Counted from the first letter of the stretch, positions 24,591-33,736 are shown. The stretch is 46,309 bases of DNA from Clostridiales bacterium UBA1206 (GCA_002310055.1 DBXS01000026.1:4889-51197), one strand, 5' to 3'. Program-made: numbers and translations. The notes: generated by a model from the sequence alone, not told the origin.

Positions 24591-24621
24591 AATACGCGCC
24601 TCAAAACGGCGCGGCCGTATT
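24591..24621 (+). promoter_or_regulatory. Hairpin in the desulfoferrodoxin leader
   Basis: AATAC-GCGCC (24591-24600) can pair with GGCGC (24608-24612) and GTATT (24617-24621), leaving GGCC bulged and a 7-base loop. It starts about 9 bases after the predicted +1 and has no T run, so it is more likely an mRNA-stabilising element than a terminator. Confidence 0.4.
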
Positions 24622-24656
24622 CAAATCAACCTGGTTCTTTAAAGGAGGAACACAAA

Positions 24657-25031
24657 ATGTCAATGAAATTCTATCGCTGCAAGCGCTGCGGCAACATCAT
24701 CGCCTACTGCCACGCGAGCGGAGTCCCCGTAGTGTGCTGCGGCGAACCTATGCAGGAACTCATCCCCGGCACCACTGACGCCTCTGTCGAAAAACACGTC
24801 CCCGTAATCACCGTAGAAGGCTCGCTCGTGACAGTAAAAGTCGGCTCCGCGGCTCATCCCATGCAGGACGTCCATTACATAGAGTGGATCGCTCTCGAGA
24901 CCGAACACGGCAACCAGCGCGTAAAACTCGCACCCGGCGAAGAACCCGAAGCTACATTCGCGATCGTGGAAGGCGACAAGCCCATAGCCGCTTATGCATA
25001 CTGCAATCTGCACGGTCTCTGGAAGTCATAA
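24657..25031 (+). CDS. dfx: Desulfoferrodoxin (superoxide reductase, two-iron type)
   Basis: 124 residues, normal length. It reduces superoxide to peroxide without making oxygen, a defence typical of anaerobes. Seen: desulforedoxin domain with Cys 8, Cys 11 and the Cys 27-Cys 28 pair for the FeS4 site; catalytic domain with EKHVP (Glu 45, Lys 46, His 47), AHPMQDVHYIEW (His 67, His 73) and CNLHGLW (Cys 116, His 119), the complete FeHis4Cys site. GGAGG is 8 bases before the ATG. Single-gene unit with its own promoter and terminator. Confidence 0.96.
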   Translation: MSMKFYRCKRCGNIIAYCHASGVPVVCCGEPMQELIPGTTDASVEKHVPVITVEGSLVTVKVGSAAHPMQDVHYIEWIALETEHGNQRVKLAPGEEPEATFAIVEGDKPIAAYAYCNLHGLWKS

Positions 25032-25040
25032 TCAAGCCAT

Positions 25041-25074
25041 AAAAAACCCGGTACGTTCGGCGTACCGGGTTTTT
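25041..25074. terminator. Bidirectional terminator between desulfoferrodoxin and fakB
   Basis: A-run, stem ACCCGGTACG / CGTACCGGGT with TTCGG-type loop, T-run. A's on the left and T's on the right let it serve both converging genes. Confidence 0.9.
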
Positions 25075-25086
25075 GTCGTATATCTG

Positions 25087-25986
25087 TTATTTATTGAGAT
25101 CCCTTATCGCCGGGTCGCCGTAGAAATTGGCTATAATCGTTCCGGGCCCTACAGAATATCCTATACCCGGTTCGATAAAACCGAAACGGAAATCGATTTG
25201 AATATCAGGGAAGTGCGCCTTTACGATCTCGGCAACGTATTTACAGTCTTCAAGACAATCCGCATGCGAAATAAATACCGTGTTGTATTTGTCGAGATAT
25301 GCGTATTTTATGATATATTCCGCGGTCTTTTCAAGCGAACTCTTTCTGCCCCTCACCTTTTCGATCGCCACGTTATGGCCGGTCCCGTCGTATACGATCA
25401 GCGGCTTGATGCTGAATATCCCGCCGAAGAAAGCGGCGGAGGCGCTCACACGGCCCGCGTTGCGCAGGAACGTAAGGCTTTCGACGGTACCTGCTTCGTT
25501 AAAATTGAGGCGTTCTTCGAGGATCCAGTTGTAAACGTCTTCAATGGATTCGCCGTTCGCGCGCTTTTTGCTGCATTCCGTTGCAAGCATAGTTAGCGAA
25601 TAGCAGCAGTTATAACTGTCTATGCAGAATATCTTGGCGTCGGGGTAATCCTTTTCAACGCGTTCTTTGGCAATAAAGCTTTCTTTTACCGAACTCGAAA
25701 GTGCTTCCGCACAGGATATGGAAAGCACGTCGCAGCCTTGATCGAGGAACTTGCGGAACACGGTTTCGTACTGATTGGAAGTCGCCTGCGAAGAACTCAT
25801 TTTGAGCCCTTTGCCCACTTCAGCGTAAAATGTTACGGGATCCATGCCGGCCCAGCCGTCGTTGGCCAGGTATTCGTTTCCGTTTGCGTACAGGTGGAAC
25901 GGAACTATTGCGTCGATGCCGAATTCACGCATCTGTTCCGGCGTCATATTACTGCTCGAATCGGTTATAATAACGTAATTTTTCAT
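25087..25986 (-). CDS. fakB: DegV family protein, fatty-acid-binding subunit of fatty acid kinase (FakB)
   Basis: 299 residues from ATG 25984-25986 (AGGAGG five bases upstream). Seen: the DegV start YVIITDSSSNM, SSSQATSNQYETVF, the FCIDSYNCCYSLTMLATEC region and FISHADCLEDC, ending with GPGTIIANF. Known: DegV/FakB binds a fatty acid and presents its carboxyl group to the kinase FakA. The neighbour upstream is the FakA-type kinase, and the ribosome-binding site of this gene lies across the end of that gene, so the pair is co-translated in near-fixed ratio. Confidence 0.92.
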   Translation of the reverse strand: MKNYVIITDSSSNMTPEQMREFGIDAIVPFHLYANGNEYLANDGWAGMDPVTFYAEVGKGLKMSSSQATSNQYETVFRKFLDQGCDVLSISCAEALSSSVKESFIAKERVEKDYPDAKIFCIDSYNCCYSLTMLATECSKKRANGESIEDVYNWILEERLNFNEAGTVESLTFLRNAGRVSASAAFFGGIFSIKPLIVYDGTGHNVAIEKVRGRKSSLEKTAEYIIKYAYLDKYNTVFISHADCLEDCKYVAEIVKAHFPDIQIDFRFGFIEPGIGYSVGPGTIIANFYGDPAIRDLNK

Positions 25987-25996
25987 AAGATCCTCC

Positions 25997-27664
25997 TTAT
26001 TCAAGTACGATTATAAAATCGTAAATTTCCTGTTTGCCGTCCACGTCGTAAAACTCTTTGTCCTTGTATTTGCCGTTTATGAGTTCTCTTACGCGGCGTT
26101 TGTCTTCGTCGGTCGCGTCGGCGCCGTAGAAGACGGTCACTATATCCTTATCCTCCAGCTTGAGCTTTTCGCAAAGGGTCGCGAGCGCGCCGATCTTGTC
26201 TTCGTCGGCGGAAAGTACCTTTTTGTTTGTAAAGCCGATGTAGTCGTTGTTTTTGACCGAAATATCCCTGTATTCGACGTTCCTGATGGCTTTGCACACC
26301 ATACCGGTCTCGACGAATTCCATATTCGAAACAAAGTTTTGTTTTATTGTTTCGGCGTCGTCGGAACTGTAATCGAGCATTGCGAGCGCGGCGTACGCCT
26401 GGCCGGGGTTCTTGGAAGGGATGACGTGTATCTTAGATTTGGTATAAAGACCGGCCGCCTGTTCCGCCGCCATAAAGATATTGGTATTGTTGGGGAACAC
26501 GAAGATATTGTCGGCGTTCATCTCGTCGAAAGCCTTGATGAAATCGCCTGTAGAAGGGTTCTTCCCCTGGCCGCCGTCGATAATGTGATCGGCGCCCAGC
26601 TGACGGAACACTTCTATGTTGCCCGAACCGGTCGTGACCACGCACGACGCGTATTTGGTGCGTTTTTTCTGCACCTTCGGTATATCCGCCGCCTTTTTGG
26701 CTTCGTGCTCGTTGTGCTGCAGCATCATATTCTCGATCTTTATCGTCAAAAACTCGCCGAACTGCTGGCAATACTCGAGCACCTTCGAAGGCGTCATCGT
26801 ATGTACGTGTATCTTAAGAATTGAATCTTCTTTAAGAGCAACTATCGAATCGCCTATTGTGCCTAAGTAATCGATGACTTTTTGTATATCGAAGTTATCG
26901 ACGTCGGTCTTGGCGGTCATAAGCCTGAGCAGGAATTCGGTGCAGTAACCGAACTCGAATACCGAGTCTTTGCCGAACAGCGAAAAGTCGACAATCTGCG
27001 TTTGCTTTTGTTCGTTTTCAAGCGTAAACTCACTGTCGTTGCCCTTTATCGCTTCGAGCACGCCCTGTGCTATCATATAAAGACCGGCGCCGCCGCTGTC
27101 GACAACTCCCGCCTCCTTGAGCACGTCCAGAAGCTCGGGCGTGTTGGCGAGGGAAGTCTTCATTTTGTCGAGAATCACTTCGGAATACTCGCCGAGCGTG
27201 ATACTGTCGTCGATTATTCCGTTAGTGCCTTCGAGCGCTTCGCGCGCGACGGTGAGTATGGTGCCTTCCACCGGCGATACTACCGTTGCGTACGCGCGTT
27301 TGACGCCTTCGGAAAAAGCCTTGCTTAAGTCGGACATATTCGCGACTTCTACGCCTTCGAGCCCGTTATCCATACCGGCGAATATCTGCGAAAGTATGAC
27401 GCCGCTGTTGCCGCGTGCCGAAAGCAGCATCCCCACAGCCAGAGCGTGCGCTTTTTTGGCTACGGAATTCTGCTGCTCCTGCTGCATATTCTTTATCCCG
27501 CCCGAAAAAGTGCGGAACATATTGTCTCCCGTGTCGCCGTCCGGAATAGGGAACACGTTGAGATCGTTTATCATCTTTACGTTTTCTTTGAGTTTTGCCG
27601 CGCCGTTGATTATGAATTTCTCAAAGAGCGCTCCGTCTATCTGTTTGTAGCTTGTATAGTTCAT
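25997..27664 (-). CDS. fakA: Fatty acid kinase catalytic subunit (DAK2/DhaL domain, FakA/YloV)
   Basis: 555 residues, the usual FakA length. It phosphorylates FakB-bound fatty acids with ATP for phospholipid synthesis. Seen: N-terminal DhaL kinase domain with the NDLNVFPIPDGDTGDNM Mg-ATP motif (about 33-49), LLSARGNSGVILSQIFAG and GVVDSGGAGLYMIAQG; a middle domain; and a C-terminal domain with IFVFPNNTNIFMAAEQAA. The ATG is at 27662-27664. It lies 15 bases after the GNAT-like gene and 10 bases before fakB. Confidence 0.94.
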   Translation of the reverse strand: MNYTSYKQIDGALFEKFIINGAAKLKENVKMINDLNVFPIPDGDTGDNMFRTFSGGIKNMQQEQQNSVAKKAHALAVGMLLSARGNSGVILSQIFAGMDNGLEGVEVANMSDLSKAFSEGVKRAYATVVSPVEGTILTVAREALEGTNGIIDDSITLGEYSEVILDKMKTSLANTPELLDVLKEAGVVDSGGAGLYMIAQGVLEAIKGNDSEFTLENEQKQTQIVDFSLFGKDSVFEFGYCTEFLLRLMTAKTDVDNFDIQKVIDYLGTIGDSIVALKEDSILKIHVHTMTPSKVLEYCQQFGEFLTIKIENMMLQHNEHEAKKAADIPKVQKKRTKYASCVVTTGSGNIEVFRQLGADHIIDGGQGKNPSTGDFIKAFDEMNADNIFVFPNNTNIFMAAEQAAGLYTKSKIHVIPSKNPGQAYAALAMLDYSSDDAETIKQNFVSNMEFVETGMVCKAIRNVEYRDISVKNNDYIGFTNKKVLSADEDKIGALATLCEKLKLEDKDIVTVFYGADATDEDKRRVRELINGKYKDKEFYDVDGKQEIYDFIIVLE

Positions 27665-27679
27665 ATTCCCGACCGCACC

Positions 27680-28798
27680 TTATATGTTTTTCTTAAAGCA
27701 ACGTCTGCGCTTGTTCTGACAAATGTCAAAATACTTTAAAACGTTTTGAATATGATGGTTGTCTTCGAGCATAAGATTTGTCTCAAGATGATCGAGATCG
27801 CTTTCGCGCAAGAAATTGATGAGAAGTCCTATAAGAATCGTAGCGACACCCTTTGATTCGTATTCCGGCAGGACGCCGATAAGCCCCAGGTCGAGCACTT
27901 TGGGGTGCTTTTTCGATTTAAGGAATCTCACTACAAACGGCAATGTCATATGCCCGCCGGATTTGCGCACCGCCTCGGAAATAGAAGGGAACATAAGCGA
28001 AAAACCTATCATCCGGTCGTTTTTATCGTAAAGCATAAGGATATCCTGCGGACGTACGATCTGCTTGAAATCCTTGATATAATTGTCTATGATCTCCTGA
28101 TTGAGCGGCATCGTGCCGTACAGGCGCGAGTAGGCCTTTTCGATAATTTCAAATATGCCGTTTATGTGTTTGTCGACGATCTCTTTAATGGTCTTAGCCT
28201 GATAAACGCGAATCTCGAACCGTTTGAGCATCTTGCTGCTGAATTCGATTATACGATCGCCATTTTCCGCGGGCGCGTAGAGCTTGTATTCAAGCCAGTC
28301 GACGTCTTTTTCAAAACCGTACGATTCGATGAGCTTTTGATAGTACGGATAGTTGAACTGCTCTTCATAAGTTTGCATCTGATCGAACCCTTCGATCAAA
28401 AGACCCTCGCGTTCGAGATCGGAATACCCGAGCGGTCCGACAAACTCTTCCATCCCTTTCTCTTTTGCCCAGTTTTCGACCTTCGCAAACAGGGCGGCAG
28501 ATACCTTTTCGTCGTCGATCGAGTCGAATCTGGTGAATCTGACGCGTTTCTGCCCCCATTTTTTGTTGGCTTCGCTCTGGATGATACCTTGTATCCTTCC
28601 GGCGACTTTTCCGTCTTTATAGGCGATATAACAAACCGTGTCGCATACCTTGTTGAAAGGATAGTCCGGTTTGAAAATATCGAATTCGCCGCCGTAAAGC
28701 ATAGGGACGAAATACTCGTTTCCTTTATACAGAGTCAAGGGGAAACTTACAAACTCTTTCTGCTCTTTTTTGGTCTTCACTTCGCGGATCTCGATCAT
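27680..28798 (-). CDS. GNAT-superfamily-like N-acetyltransferase of unknown substrate
   Basis: 372 residues. Seen: a long N-terminal half with FVPMLYGGEFDIF and VAGRIQGIIQ, the segment EFVGPLGYSDLEREGLLIEGFDQ cut short here as a landmark, and a C-terminal acetyltransferase-like part (VLDLGLIGVLPEYESKGVA and ILIGLLINFL) with an acetyl-CoA-loop-like ESKGVA. Substrate not recognisable. GAGGAG ribosome-binding site before the ATG. It opens the operon that continues with fakA and fakB, so a link with lipid or acyl metabolism is possible but unproven. Confidence 0.65.
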   Translation of the reverse strand: MIEIREVKTKKEQKEFVSFPLTLYKGNEYFVPMLYGGEFDIFKPDYPFNKVCDTVCYIAYKDGKVAGRIQGIIQSEANKKWGQKRVRFTRFDSIDDEKVSAALFAKVENWAKEKGMEEFVGPLGYSDLEREGLLIEGFDQMQTYEEQFNYPYYQKLIESYGFEKDVDWLEYKLYAPAENGDRIIEFSSKMLKRFEIRVYQAKTIKEIVDKHINGIFEIIEKAYSRLYGTMPLNQEIIDNYIKDFKQIVRPQDILMLYDKNDRMIGFSLMFPSISEAVRKSGGHMTLPFVVRFLKSKKHPKVLDLGLIGVLPEYESKGVATILIGLLINFLRESDLDHLETNLMLEDNHHIQNVLKYFDICQNKRRRCFKKNI

Positions 28799-28838
28799 GA
28801 TTGATGCTCCTCGACTAATTTATAAAATGCTATTGTGC

Positions 28839-28867
28839 ATTATAGCACGAAAAATGTCGAATAGCAA
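28839..28867 (-). promoter_or_regulatory. Promoter of the GNAT-fakA-fakB operon
   Basis: Minus strand: TTGCTA (28862-28867), 17-base spacer, TATAAT (28839-28844). The -10 is centred in GTGCTATAATGCAC, a small dyad. Confidence 0.7.
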
Positions 28868-28914
28868 TAGTTTATTATGATTTTATTAAGATTATTATGA
28901 AATTATTAAAATGT

Positions 28915-28943
28915 AAAGCGGCGCAGCAACGCCGCGCCGCTTT
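28915..28943 (-). terminator. Terminator of proBAC
   Basis: Ten-pair AAAGCGGCGC / GCGCCGCTTT stem with 9-base loop; on the minus strand it is followed by TTTACATTTTAATAATTT. It lies 26 bases beyond the proC stop and upstream of the next promoter. Confidence 0.8.
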
Positions 28944-28968
28944 AAACGGTATTAAAACGGTCGAATAT

Positions 28969-29766
28969 TTATTTTTTCAGCTCGATCGTGCGCTTGAGCG
29001 ACGCTTCGGCGGCATCCGCCATCACTTTTTCAAGCCCGGAACCGTCTATTACCGCAACGCCCCTCTCTGTCGTGCCGCCCTTTGAACACACCTGCGCGCA
29101 GAGCTCGTCGGCAGTCGATTTTCCTTCAAGCGCCATCGCGGCAGCGCCTTCAACGGTATTCAGCGCCAGCGAATACGCGAGATGCTTGGGCAGACCGATA
29201 CTTTCGCCGGCTGAGGCAAACGCCGAAATGAACCGGTAAACGAAAGCCGGCCCGCACCCGCTTATGCATCCGGCGCCGTCCATCAGTTCTTCGGGTATCG
29301 AATACATCTTGCAGCTTTTTGCGAGTATCTTTTTATAAGTGTTTTCGTCGCTTGAACGCAGGTTTTCCGAACAGTAAAGCACTACGCCTTTTCCGGCTTC
29401 TATCGGCGTGTTCGGCATCATACGTATTACCGGCGCGGAAGGGATATCAAGAAGCTTTTTCGTATAATCTATCGTTATCCCGACCGCGATATTCACGAGC
29501 ACGAAACCGCTCCGCGTACTTAGCGCGCCGCGTATTTCCTCGCACACGGTCTCAAGATCCTGCGGGCGCACGCACAAAAAGATGAATCTGCACGTCTCGG
29601 CGATTTCCGTATTAGTAGAAGGGATCGCGCCGAGCAAAGCAGATAGCGCGTTTACTCTTTCTGCGTTGCAATCGGAAATAAAAACTCTGTTGTTTTTGTC
29701 TCCGCAGGCGGTCCTGATGAGCACCGAGCCCATATGGCCCGAGCCTATGAATCCTATATCGGTCAT
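28969..29766 (-). CDS. proC: Pyrroline-5-carboxylate reductase
   Basis: 265 residues. Last step of proline synthesis: NAD(P)H-dependent reduction of pyrroline-5-carboxylate. Seen: Rossmann GFIGSGHMGSVLIRT, RMMPNTPIEAGKG, the GCGPAFVYRF segment and the C-terminal SKGGTTERGVAVID signature. The ATG at 29764-29766 is preceded by GAGGTGA; the GTG three codons earlier is part of that site and is not used. Six bases from the proA stop, so one operon. Confidence 0.96.
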   Translation of the reverse strand: MTDIGFIGSGHMGSVLIRTACGDKNNRVFISDCNAERVNALSALLGAIPSTNTEIAETCRFIFLCVRPQDLETVCEEIRGALSTRSGFVLVNIAVGITIDYTKKLLDIPSAPVIRMMPNTPIEAGKGVVLYCSENLRSSDENTYKKILAKSCKMYSIPEELMDGAGCISGCGPAFVYRFISAFASAGESIGLPKHLAYSLALNTVEGAAAMALEGKSTADELCAQVCSKGGTTERGVAVIDGSGLEKVMADAAEASLKRTIELKK

Positions 29767-29771
29767 ACAAA

Positions 29772-31028
29772 TCACCTCGTCTGTCCGTTTCCCGTTAGAA
29801 TATACTTATATGACGTAAGCGCGTCGAGCCCCATGGGACCTCTGGCGTGCATTTTTTGCGTAGAAATGCCTATCTCGCACCCGAAACCGAACTCGCCGCC
29901 GTCGGTAAATCTGGTCGAAGCGTTGACGTACACCGCCGCGCTGTCTACGTTGGCGGTGAAATACGCGGCTGATTTTTCGTCTTCGGTAACTATGCATTCG
30001 CTGTGGAAAGTCGAGTGATTCGAAATGTGTTCCACCGCTTCCTCTACGGAATCTACGACCTTGACAGCGAGGATATAATTCAGGAATTCGGTATCGAAAT
30101 CGTTTTCTCCGGCGGCTTTTCCGTCGATTATCGCGGCGGCTTTATCGTCAAGCCGCAGTTCTACCGGAACAAGACCTTTTTCCGTACGTTTTGCGCAAAG
30201 CCTGTCATACATAAGCGGCAGGAAAGTATCTGCGATATCTTTATGGACAAGGCATACTTCCGCTGCGTTGCAAACGGAAGGCCGCGACGTTTTGGCGTTA
30301 TCGATTATATCGAGCGCCTTTTTGATATCCGCGTATTTATCGATATAAACGTGGCATATCCCCGCGCCGGTCTGTATGCAGGGGACTTTTGCGTGTTCCA
30401 CGCAAGCGTTTATAAGCCCCGCGCTTCCGCGTGGGATGAGCAGATCGACGTAACCCGCGGCTTCCATAAGCTCGGTAGCGCTTTGACGGGTAACGTCTTC
30501 CACAAGGCAGACCGCGTTGGGATCGACTCCGTCAGCGGAAAGCGCGGCTCTTATCGCCGAAACTATCGCTTTGTTAGTCTCTATGGCTTCTTTGCCGCCG
30601 CGCAGCACGCAAACGTTTCCGCTTTTCAAGCAAAGCGTCGCCGCGTCGCACGTCACGTTAGGTCTGCTTTCGTAGATCATAGCGATAACGCCGATGGGAA
30701 CACTTACGCGCTGCAAGTTTATACCGCTTTTCAGGATCCTGTTTTCCAGTACTTTTCCGCACGGGTCGTCAAGGTCGGCAACCTTGATAATATCGCCGCA
30801 GATCGCGTTCAGACGCGCGTGATCGAGTCTCAGGCGGTCTATCATCACCGGGGAAACGGTCTGCGAAGCTTTTTTTATATCGGTTTCGTTGGCGTAAAGT
30901 ATCTCTTTTTCGCACCGCAAAACGGATGACGCGATATCGTATAAAACGCCGCGCTTTTTTTCGGCTCCCAGAGCGGCGACGGAACGTTTCGCGTCGCGCG
31001 CCAGAACAAGAAGTTCGTGTGTTGTCAT
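29772..31028 (-). CDS. proA: Gamma-glutamyl phosphate reductase
   Basis: 418 residues from the ATG at 31026-31028; the longer open frame upstream is antisense-type read-through over proB. Reduces gamma-glutamyl phosphate to glutamate semialdehyde with NADPH. Seen: GVIAMIYESRPNVTCDAA, LRGGKEAIETNKAI, and the catalytic Cys in RPSVCNAAEVCL. The start overlaps the proB stop (ATGA, 31025-31028) and uses a GGAGGAGG site within the proB end. Confidence 0.97.
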   Translation of the reverse strand: MTTHELLVLARDAKRSVAALGAEKKRGVLYDIASSVLRCEKEILYANETDIKKASQTVSPVMIDRLRLDHARLNAICGDIIKVADLDDPCGKVLENRILKSGINLQRVSVPIGVIAMIYESRPNVTCDAATLCLKSGNVCVLRGGKEAIETNKAIVSAIRAALSADGVDPNAVCLVEDVTRQSATELMEAAGYVDLLIPRGSAGLINACVEHAKVPCIQTGAGICHVYIDKYADIKKALDIIDNAKTSRPSVCNAAEVCLVHKDIADTFLPLMYDRLCAKRTEKGLVPVELRLDDKAAAIIDGKAAGENDFDTEFLNYILAVKVVDSVEEAVEHISNHSTFHSECIVTEDEKSAAYFTANVDSAAVYVNASTRFTDGGEFGFGCEIGISTQKMHARGPMGLDALTSYKYILTGNGQTR

Positions 31029-31795
31029 TTCAAGCCTCCTCCGAAAACGGTCCCTATCTGTTTGCCTTCGAGCAAGCCGTACATATCTTCGGGATTCTCG
31101 CCCGAAAGGATCACGGTGCTTATCCCGGCGTCGAGGCACATACCCGCCGCGACGAGCTTGGTGTGCATACCGCCCGTGCCGAGCGAAGAACTGCTTCCGC
31201 CGCCGAGCGACATAATGGAATCGTCTATCTTTTCCACGCGGTGGATCATCCGCGCGCCGGGGTCCTTGTTGGGGTCTGCGGTATACAGTCCGCCTATATC
31301 CGAAAGGATAACGAGCAGATCCGCCTTAACAGATACCGCGACCAGCGCCGCCAGAGAATCGTTGTCGCCCACGGCGATCTCTTCCGTAGCCACGCTGTCG
31401 TTTTCGTTTATAACGGGAAGGCAGCCGAGCTTGAGCAGTTCATGTACCGTGTTCCTGAAATTTGCGTGACGAGTCTCGTTTTCAAAGTCGCTTTTGGTAA
31501 GCAGGATCTGCGCCACGTTGTGACGGTATTCCGAAAAATACTTGTCGTAGGTATACATCAGTTCGCACTGACCGACCGCTGCGGCTGCCTGTTTGAGCGC
31601 CATATTATCTTTTGCGCCCGTAATGCCGAGCTTGCCCGTGCCCATACCGATAGCGCCGCTCGATACGAGTATGATCTCGTGTCCGCGGTTTTTAAGGTCG
31701 CTCAGCACGCGGCAGAGCGTTTCGGTCCGCCTGATATTCATTTTTCCGCTCGCATAGGTGAGGGTGGAAGTCCCGACTTTTACGACTAATCTCAT
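31025..31795 (-). CDS. proB: Glutamate 5-kinase (short form without PUA domain)
   Basis: 256 residues from ATG 31793-31795, which has GAGGT just upstream and gives the family start MRLVVKVGTS. First, usually proline-inhibited step of proline synthesis. Seen: amino-acid-kinase motifs VVKVGTSTLT, ILVSSGAIGMG, INENDSVATEE and LSDIGGLYTADP. The C-terminal PUA domain of the long form is absent, as in many Bacillota. First gene of proBAC. Confidence 0.96.
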   Translation of the reverse strand: MRLVVKVGTSTLTYASGKMNIRRTETLCRVLSDLKNRGHEIILVSSGAIGMGTGKLGITGAKDNMALKQAAAAVGQCELMYTYDKYFSEYRHNVAQILLTKSDFENETRHANFRNTVHELLKLGCLPVINENDSVATEEIAVGDNDSLAALVAVSVKADLLVILSDIGGLYTADPNKDPGARMIHRVEKIDDSIMSLGGGSSSSLGTGGMHTKLVAAGMCLDAGISTVILSGENPEDMYGLLEGKQIGTVFGGGLK

Positions 31796-31877
31796 ATTGA
31801 CCTCGTAATAATTATTCATCGCGTTTTTTCATCAAAAGCGTACGCCTGCAGCGCACACGAGCATTTACTTATGCGGT

Positions 31878-31906
31878 ATTATAGCACGATATGTATAATT
31901 GTGCAA
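31878..31906 (-). promoter_or_regulatory. Promoter of proBAC
   Basis: Minus strand: TTGCAC (31901-31906), 17-base spacer, TATAAT (31878-31883). The leader is about 75 bases; too short for a T-box, and no terminator-like hairpin is seen in it. Confidence 0.75.
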
Positions 31907-31933
31907 TACTTTTTGCAATTTTATAAGTAATTT

Positions 31934-31969
31934 TAAAAGAAAACCGGCCGGGGTACACGCCCGACCGGT
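31934..31969 (-). terminator. Terminator of the nucleoside kinase gene
   Basis: Minus strand: ACCGGTCGGG / CCCGGCCGGT stem (one G-U pair) with 7-base loop, then TTTCTTTT. It starts 12 bases past the stop at 31981. Confidence 0.85.
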
Positions 31970-31980
31970 ATAAGCGCCGT

Positions 31981-33669
31981 TCAGCCGACAGGGAAAACGC
32001 TGCCGCCGATGAATTCGCGAAGCAGACTGTTGCGCGGAACGTCTTCGCAGGAAAGACCCAAGAAATATTCCAAAAACTTAAGCAGACGTTTCGCTTCCGG
32101 ATACTCCGGCGCGTCGGTCGGGATGGCGAACAGCAGGGGTTCGGCAAACGTCTTGAGCACCGCGAGTTCGTAAATGGACGCGGAATTGAACATCACGTCG
32201 GCGCATTCCTGGAACGGGAAAATGTGTTTTTCTTCGCCGTGGCGGACCGACTGCCACCGCGCAATAGTCTCTACTGCCGAAAAACCGCGCGTGCGCGCGT
32301 CGCGCACCATACGCCTGATCTCGCGGCTGTCCGTGGTGGGGATGCGGTTGTGTTCGTCTACGTTGAGCGCGGTTATGGCGCTTATATAGATCCTGAACTT
32401 GTCTTCCGGGCTTATGGAATACGAAAGCTTGTCGTTTAGCCCGTGTATGCCTTCTATAACGAGCACGTCGTCGGAAGCCATCTTCAATGCGTTTCCGTTG
32501 AATTCCGGCCTTCCGAGCTTGAAATTGAACGTGGGCAGCTCGACCTTTTCGCCTTTGAGCAGAGAAGTCATCTGCTTGTTGAACAAATCTATGTTGATAG
32601 CTTCCAGGCATTCAAAATCGTATTCGCCGTTTTCGTCGCGCGGAGTAAGCGAGCGTTCGAGATAATAATTGTCGCAGGCGATGGGATGCGCTTTCAGCCC
32701 GACGTTGTTCAGCTGTATCGAAAGCCTGTGCGAAAACGAAGTTTTTCCCGAAGAAGAGGGACCGGCTATCATAACGATACGGCGGTTTTCTTCCTTGATG
32801 CGCTGCGCGAACTCGCCTATGATATGTTCCTGATACGCTTCGGAAGAAAGGATGATATCTCTGCCTTCCCCGCGCGAGATTGCGTCGTTGAGCGCGGCAA
32901 CTGTAGGGATCCCGACGTTTTCGCCCCAGGTGTTGGATTTGTTCATGGCCGCGAACAATTTTTTGGGGATCTCGGCGCTCCCTATCTTTTCGGGATGCGA
33001 ATGATTCGGCAGTACGAGCAGCACTCCGCCTTCGGCGGGGAGCAGATCGAATATATCTACATACCCAGCGCTGGGCGGCATATAGCCGTAATAATAATCG
33101 TAGTAGTTGCCGAAACGGTACATATTCGTGGTGGAAGTGCGCCTGTAATGGAACAGCCGCTCTTTGTCGGTCATCCCGTGCATACGGAACAACTCTATCG
33201 CGTCGCGCGTGGGGATCTTGGACTTGACGAATTTTTCGTCGTTATCGACGTATCTGCGCATAGCCGCTTTTACTCTGCCGAGCGTTTTTTCGTCGAGTTT
33301 TATCTTGACGCCGTCTTTGAAAGCCACGCTGAAATAGAGCGCGTCGCCTATGGCGTATTCGAGCTTAAGCTTTTTCAGCTTTTTGCCGTACAGATGCGTT
33401 ATCGCCCGCAGGAACATCATTTCAGCTCCGCGTTCGTACGCCCTATGACCATCGCGGTCGCGCGTGGTGTAAAAGCTTAATTCGGGCGACGTTCCGCTGC
33501 CGCCGTATACTTCGGCGCGCGATATCTTCTTGTTGAGCTCATACAGTTTTTGGTCGACTTTGGCAAGTATTATCGGCGCGTCGTAATCCTTTTGAACGTT
33601 TGCTGCGATATCCGAAAACAGCGCGTTGACCGGATATTCTATCATACCGCCTTTGTATAAAAATTTCAT
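31981..33669 (-). CDS. Nucleoside (uridine-type) kinase with N-terminal TGS/ThrRS-like region
   Basis: 562 residues. Seen: a TGS-like N-terminus (MKFLYKGGMIEYP...), a middle segment resembling the second additional domain of threonyl-tRNA synthetase but with the His cluster degraded (FLRAITHLYGKKL), and a C-terminal uridine-kinase/PRK P-loop domain with IAGPSSSGKTSFSHRL (about 303-318), ACDNYYLERSLTPRDENGEY cut here as a landmark, and VLVIEGIHGLND. Known: such fusions are common in Bacillota and phosphorylate nucleosides; the exact substrate is not set by sequence. AAAGGAG before the ATG; single-gene unit. Confidence 0.85.
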   Translation of the reverse strand: MKFLYKGGMIEYPVNALFSDIAANVQKDYDAPIILAKVDQKLYELNKKISRAEVYGGSGTSPELSFYTTRDRDGHRAYERGAEMMFLRAITHLYGKKLKKLKLEYAIGDALYFSVAFKDGVKIKLDEKTLGRVKAAMRRYVDNDEKFVKSKIPTRDAIELFRMHGMTDKERLFHYRRTSTTNMYRFGNYYDYYYGYMPPSAGYVDIFDLLPAEGGVLLVLPNHSHPEKIGSAEIPKKLFAAMNKSNTWGENVGIPTVAALNDAISRGEGRDIILSSEAYQEHIIGEFAQRIKEENRRIVMIAGPSSSGKTSFSHRLSIQLNNVGLKAHPIACDNYYLERSLTPRDENGEYDFECLEAINIDLFNKQMTSLLKGEKVELPTFNFKLGRPEFNGNALKMASDDVLVIEGIHGLNDKLSYSISPEDKFRIYISAITALNVDEHNRIPTTDSREIRRMVRDARTRGFSAVETIARWQSVRHGEEKHIFPFQECADVMFNSASIYELAVLKTFAEPLLFAIPTDAPEYPEAKRLLKFLEYFLGLSCEDVPRNSLLREFIGGSVFPVG

Positions 33670-33708
33670 AGCGTTCTCCTTTCTTATTGCATTTCTGTTT
33701 ATACTATG

Positions 33709-33736
33709 ATTTTACCAGAAATAATCAAAAAGTCAA
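33709..33736 (-). promoter_or_regulatory. Promoter of the nucleoside kinase gene
   Basis: Minus strand: TTGACT (33731-33736), 16-base spacer, TAAAAT (33709-33714), 39 bases before the ATG. Confidence 0.65.

Noticed and set aside
28839..28850. GTGC/GCAC dyad around the -10 of the GNAT operon as an operator
   Set aside because: Four-base arms only; a similar GTGCTATAAT occurs at proBAC and may just be an extended -10 preference.
30003..31789. Two long plus-strand frames inside proA and proB
   Set aside because: Antisense of two complete, motif-bearing enzymes.
32443..33480. 345-codon plus-strand frame inside the nucleoside kinase gene
   Set aside because: Antisense of a confident gene, without ribosome-binding site or motif.
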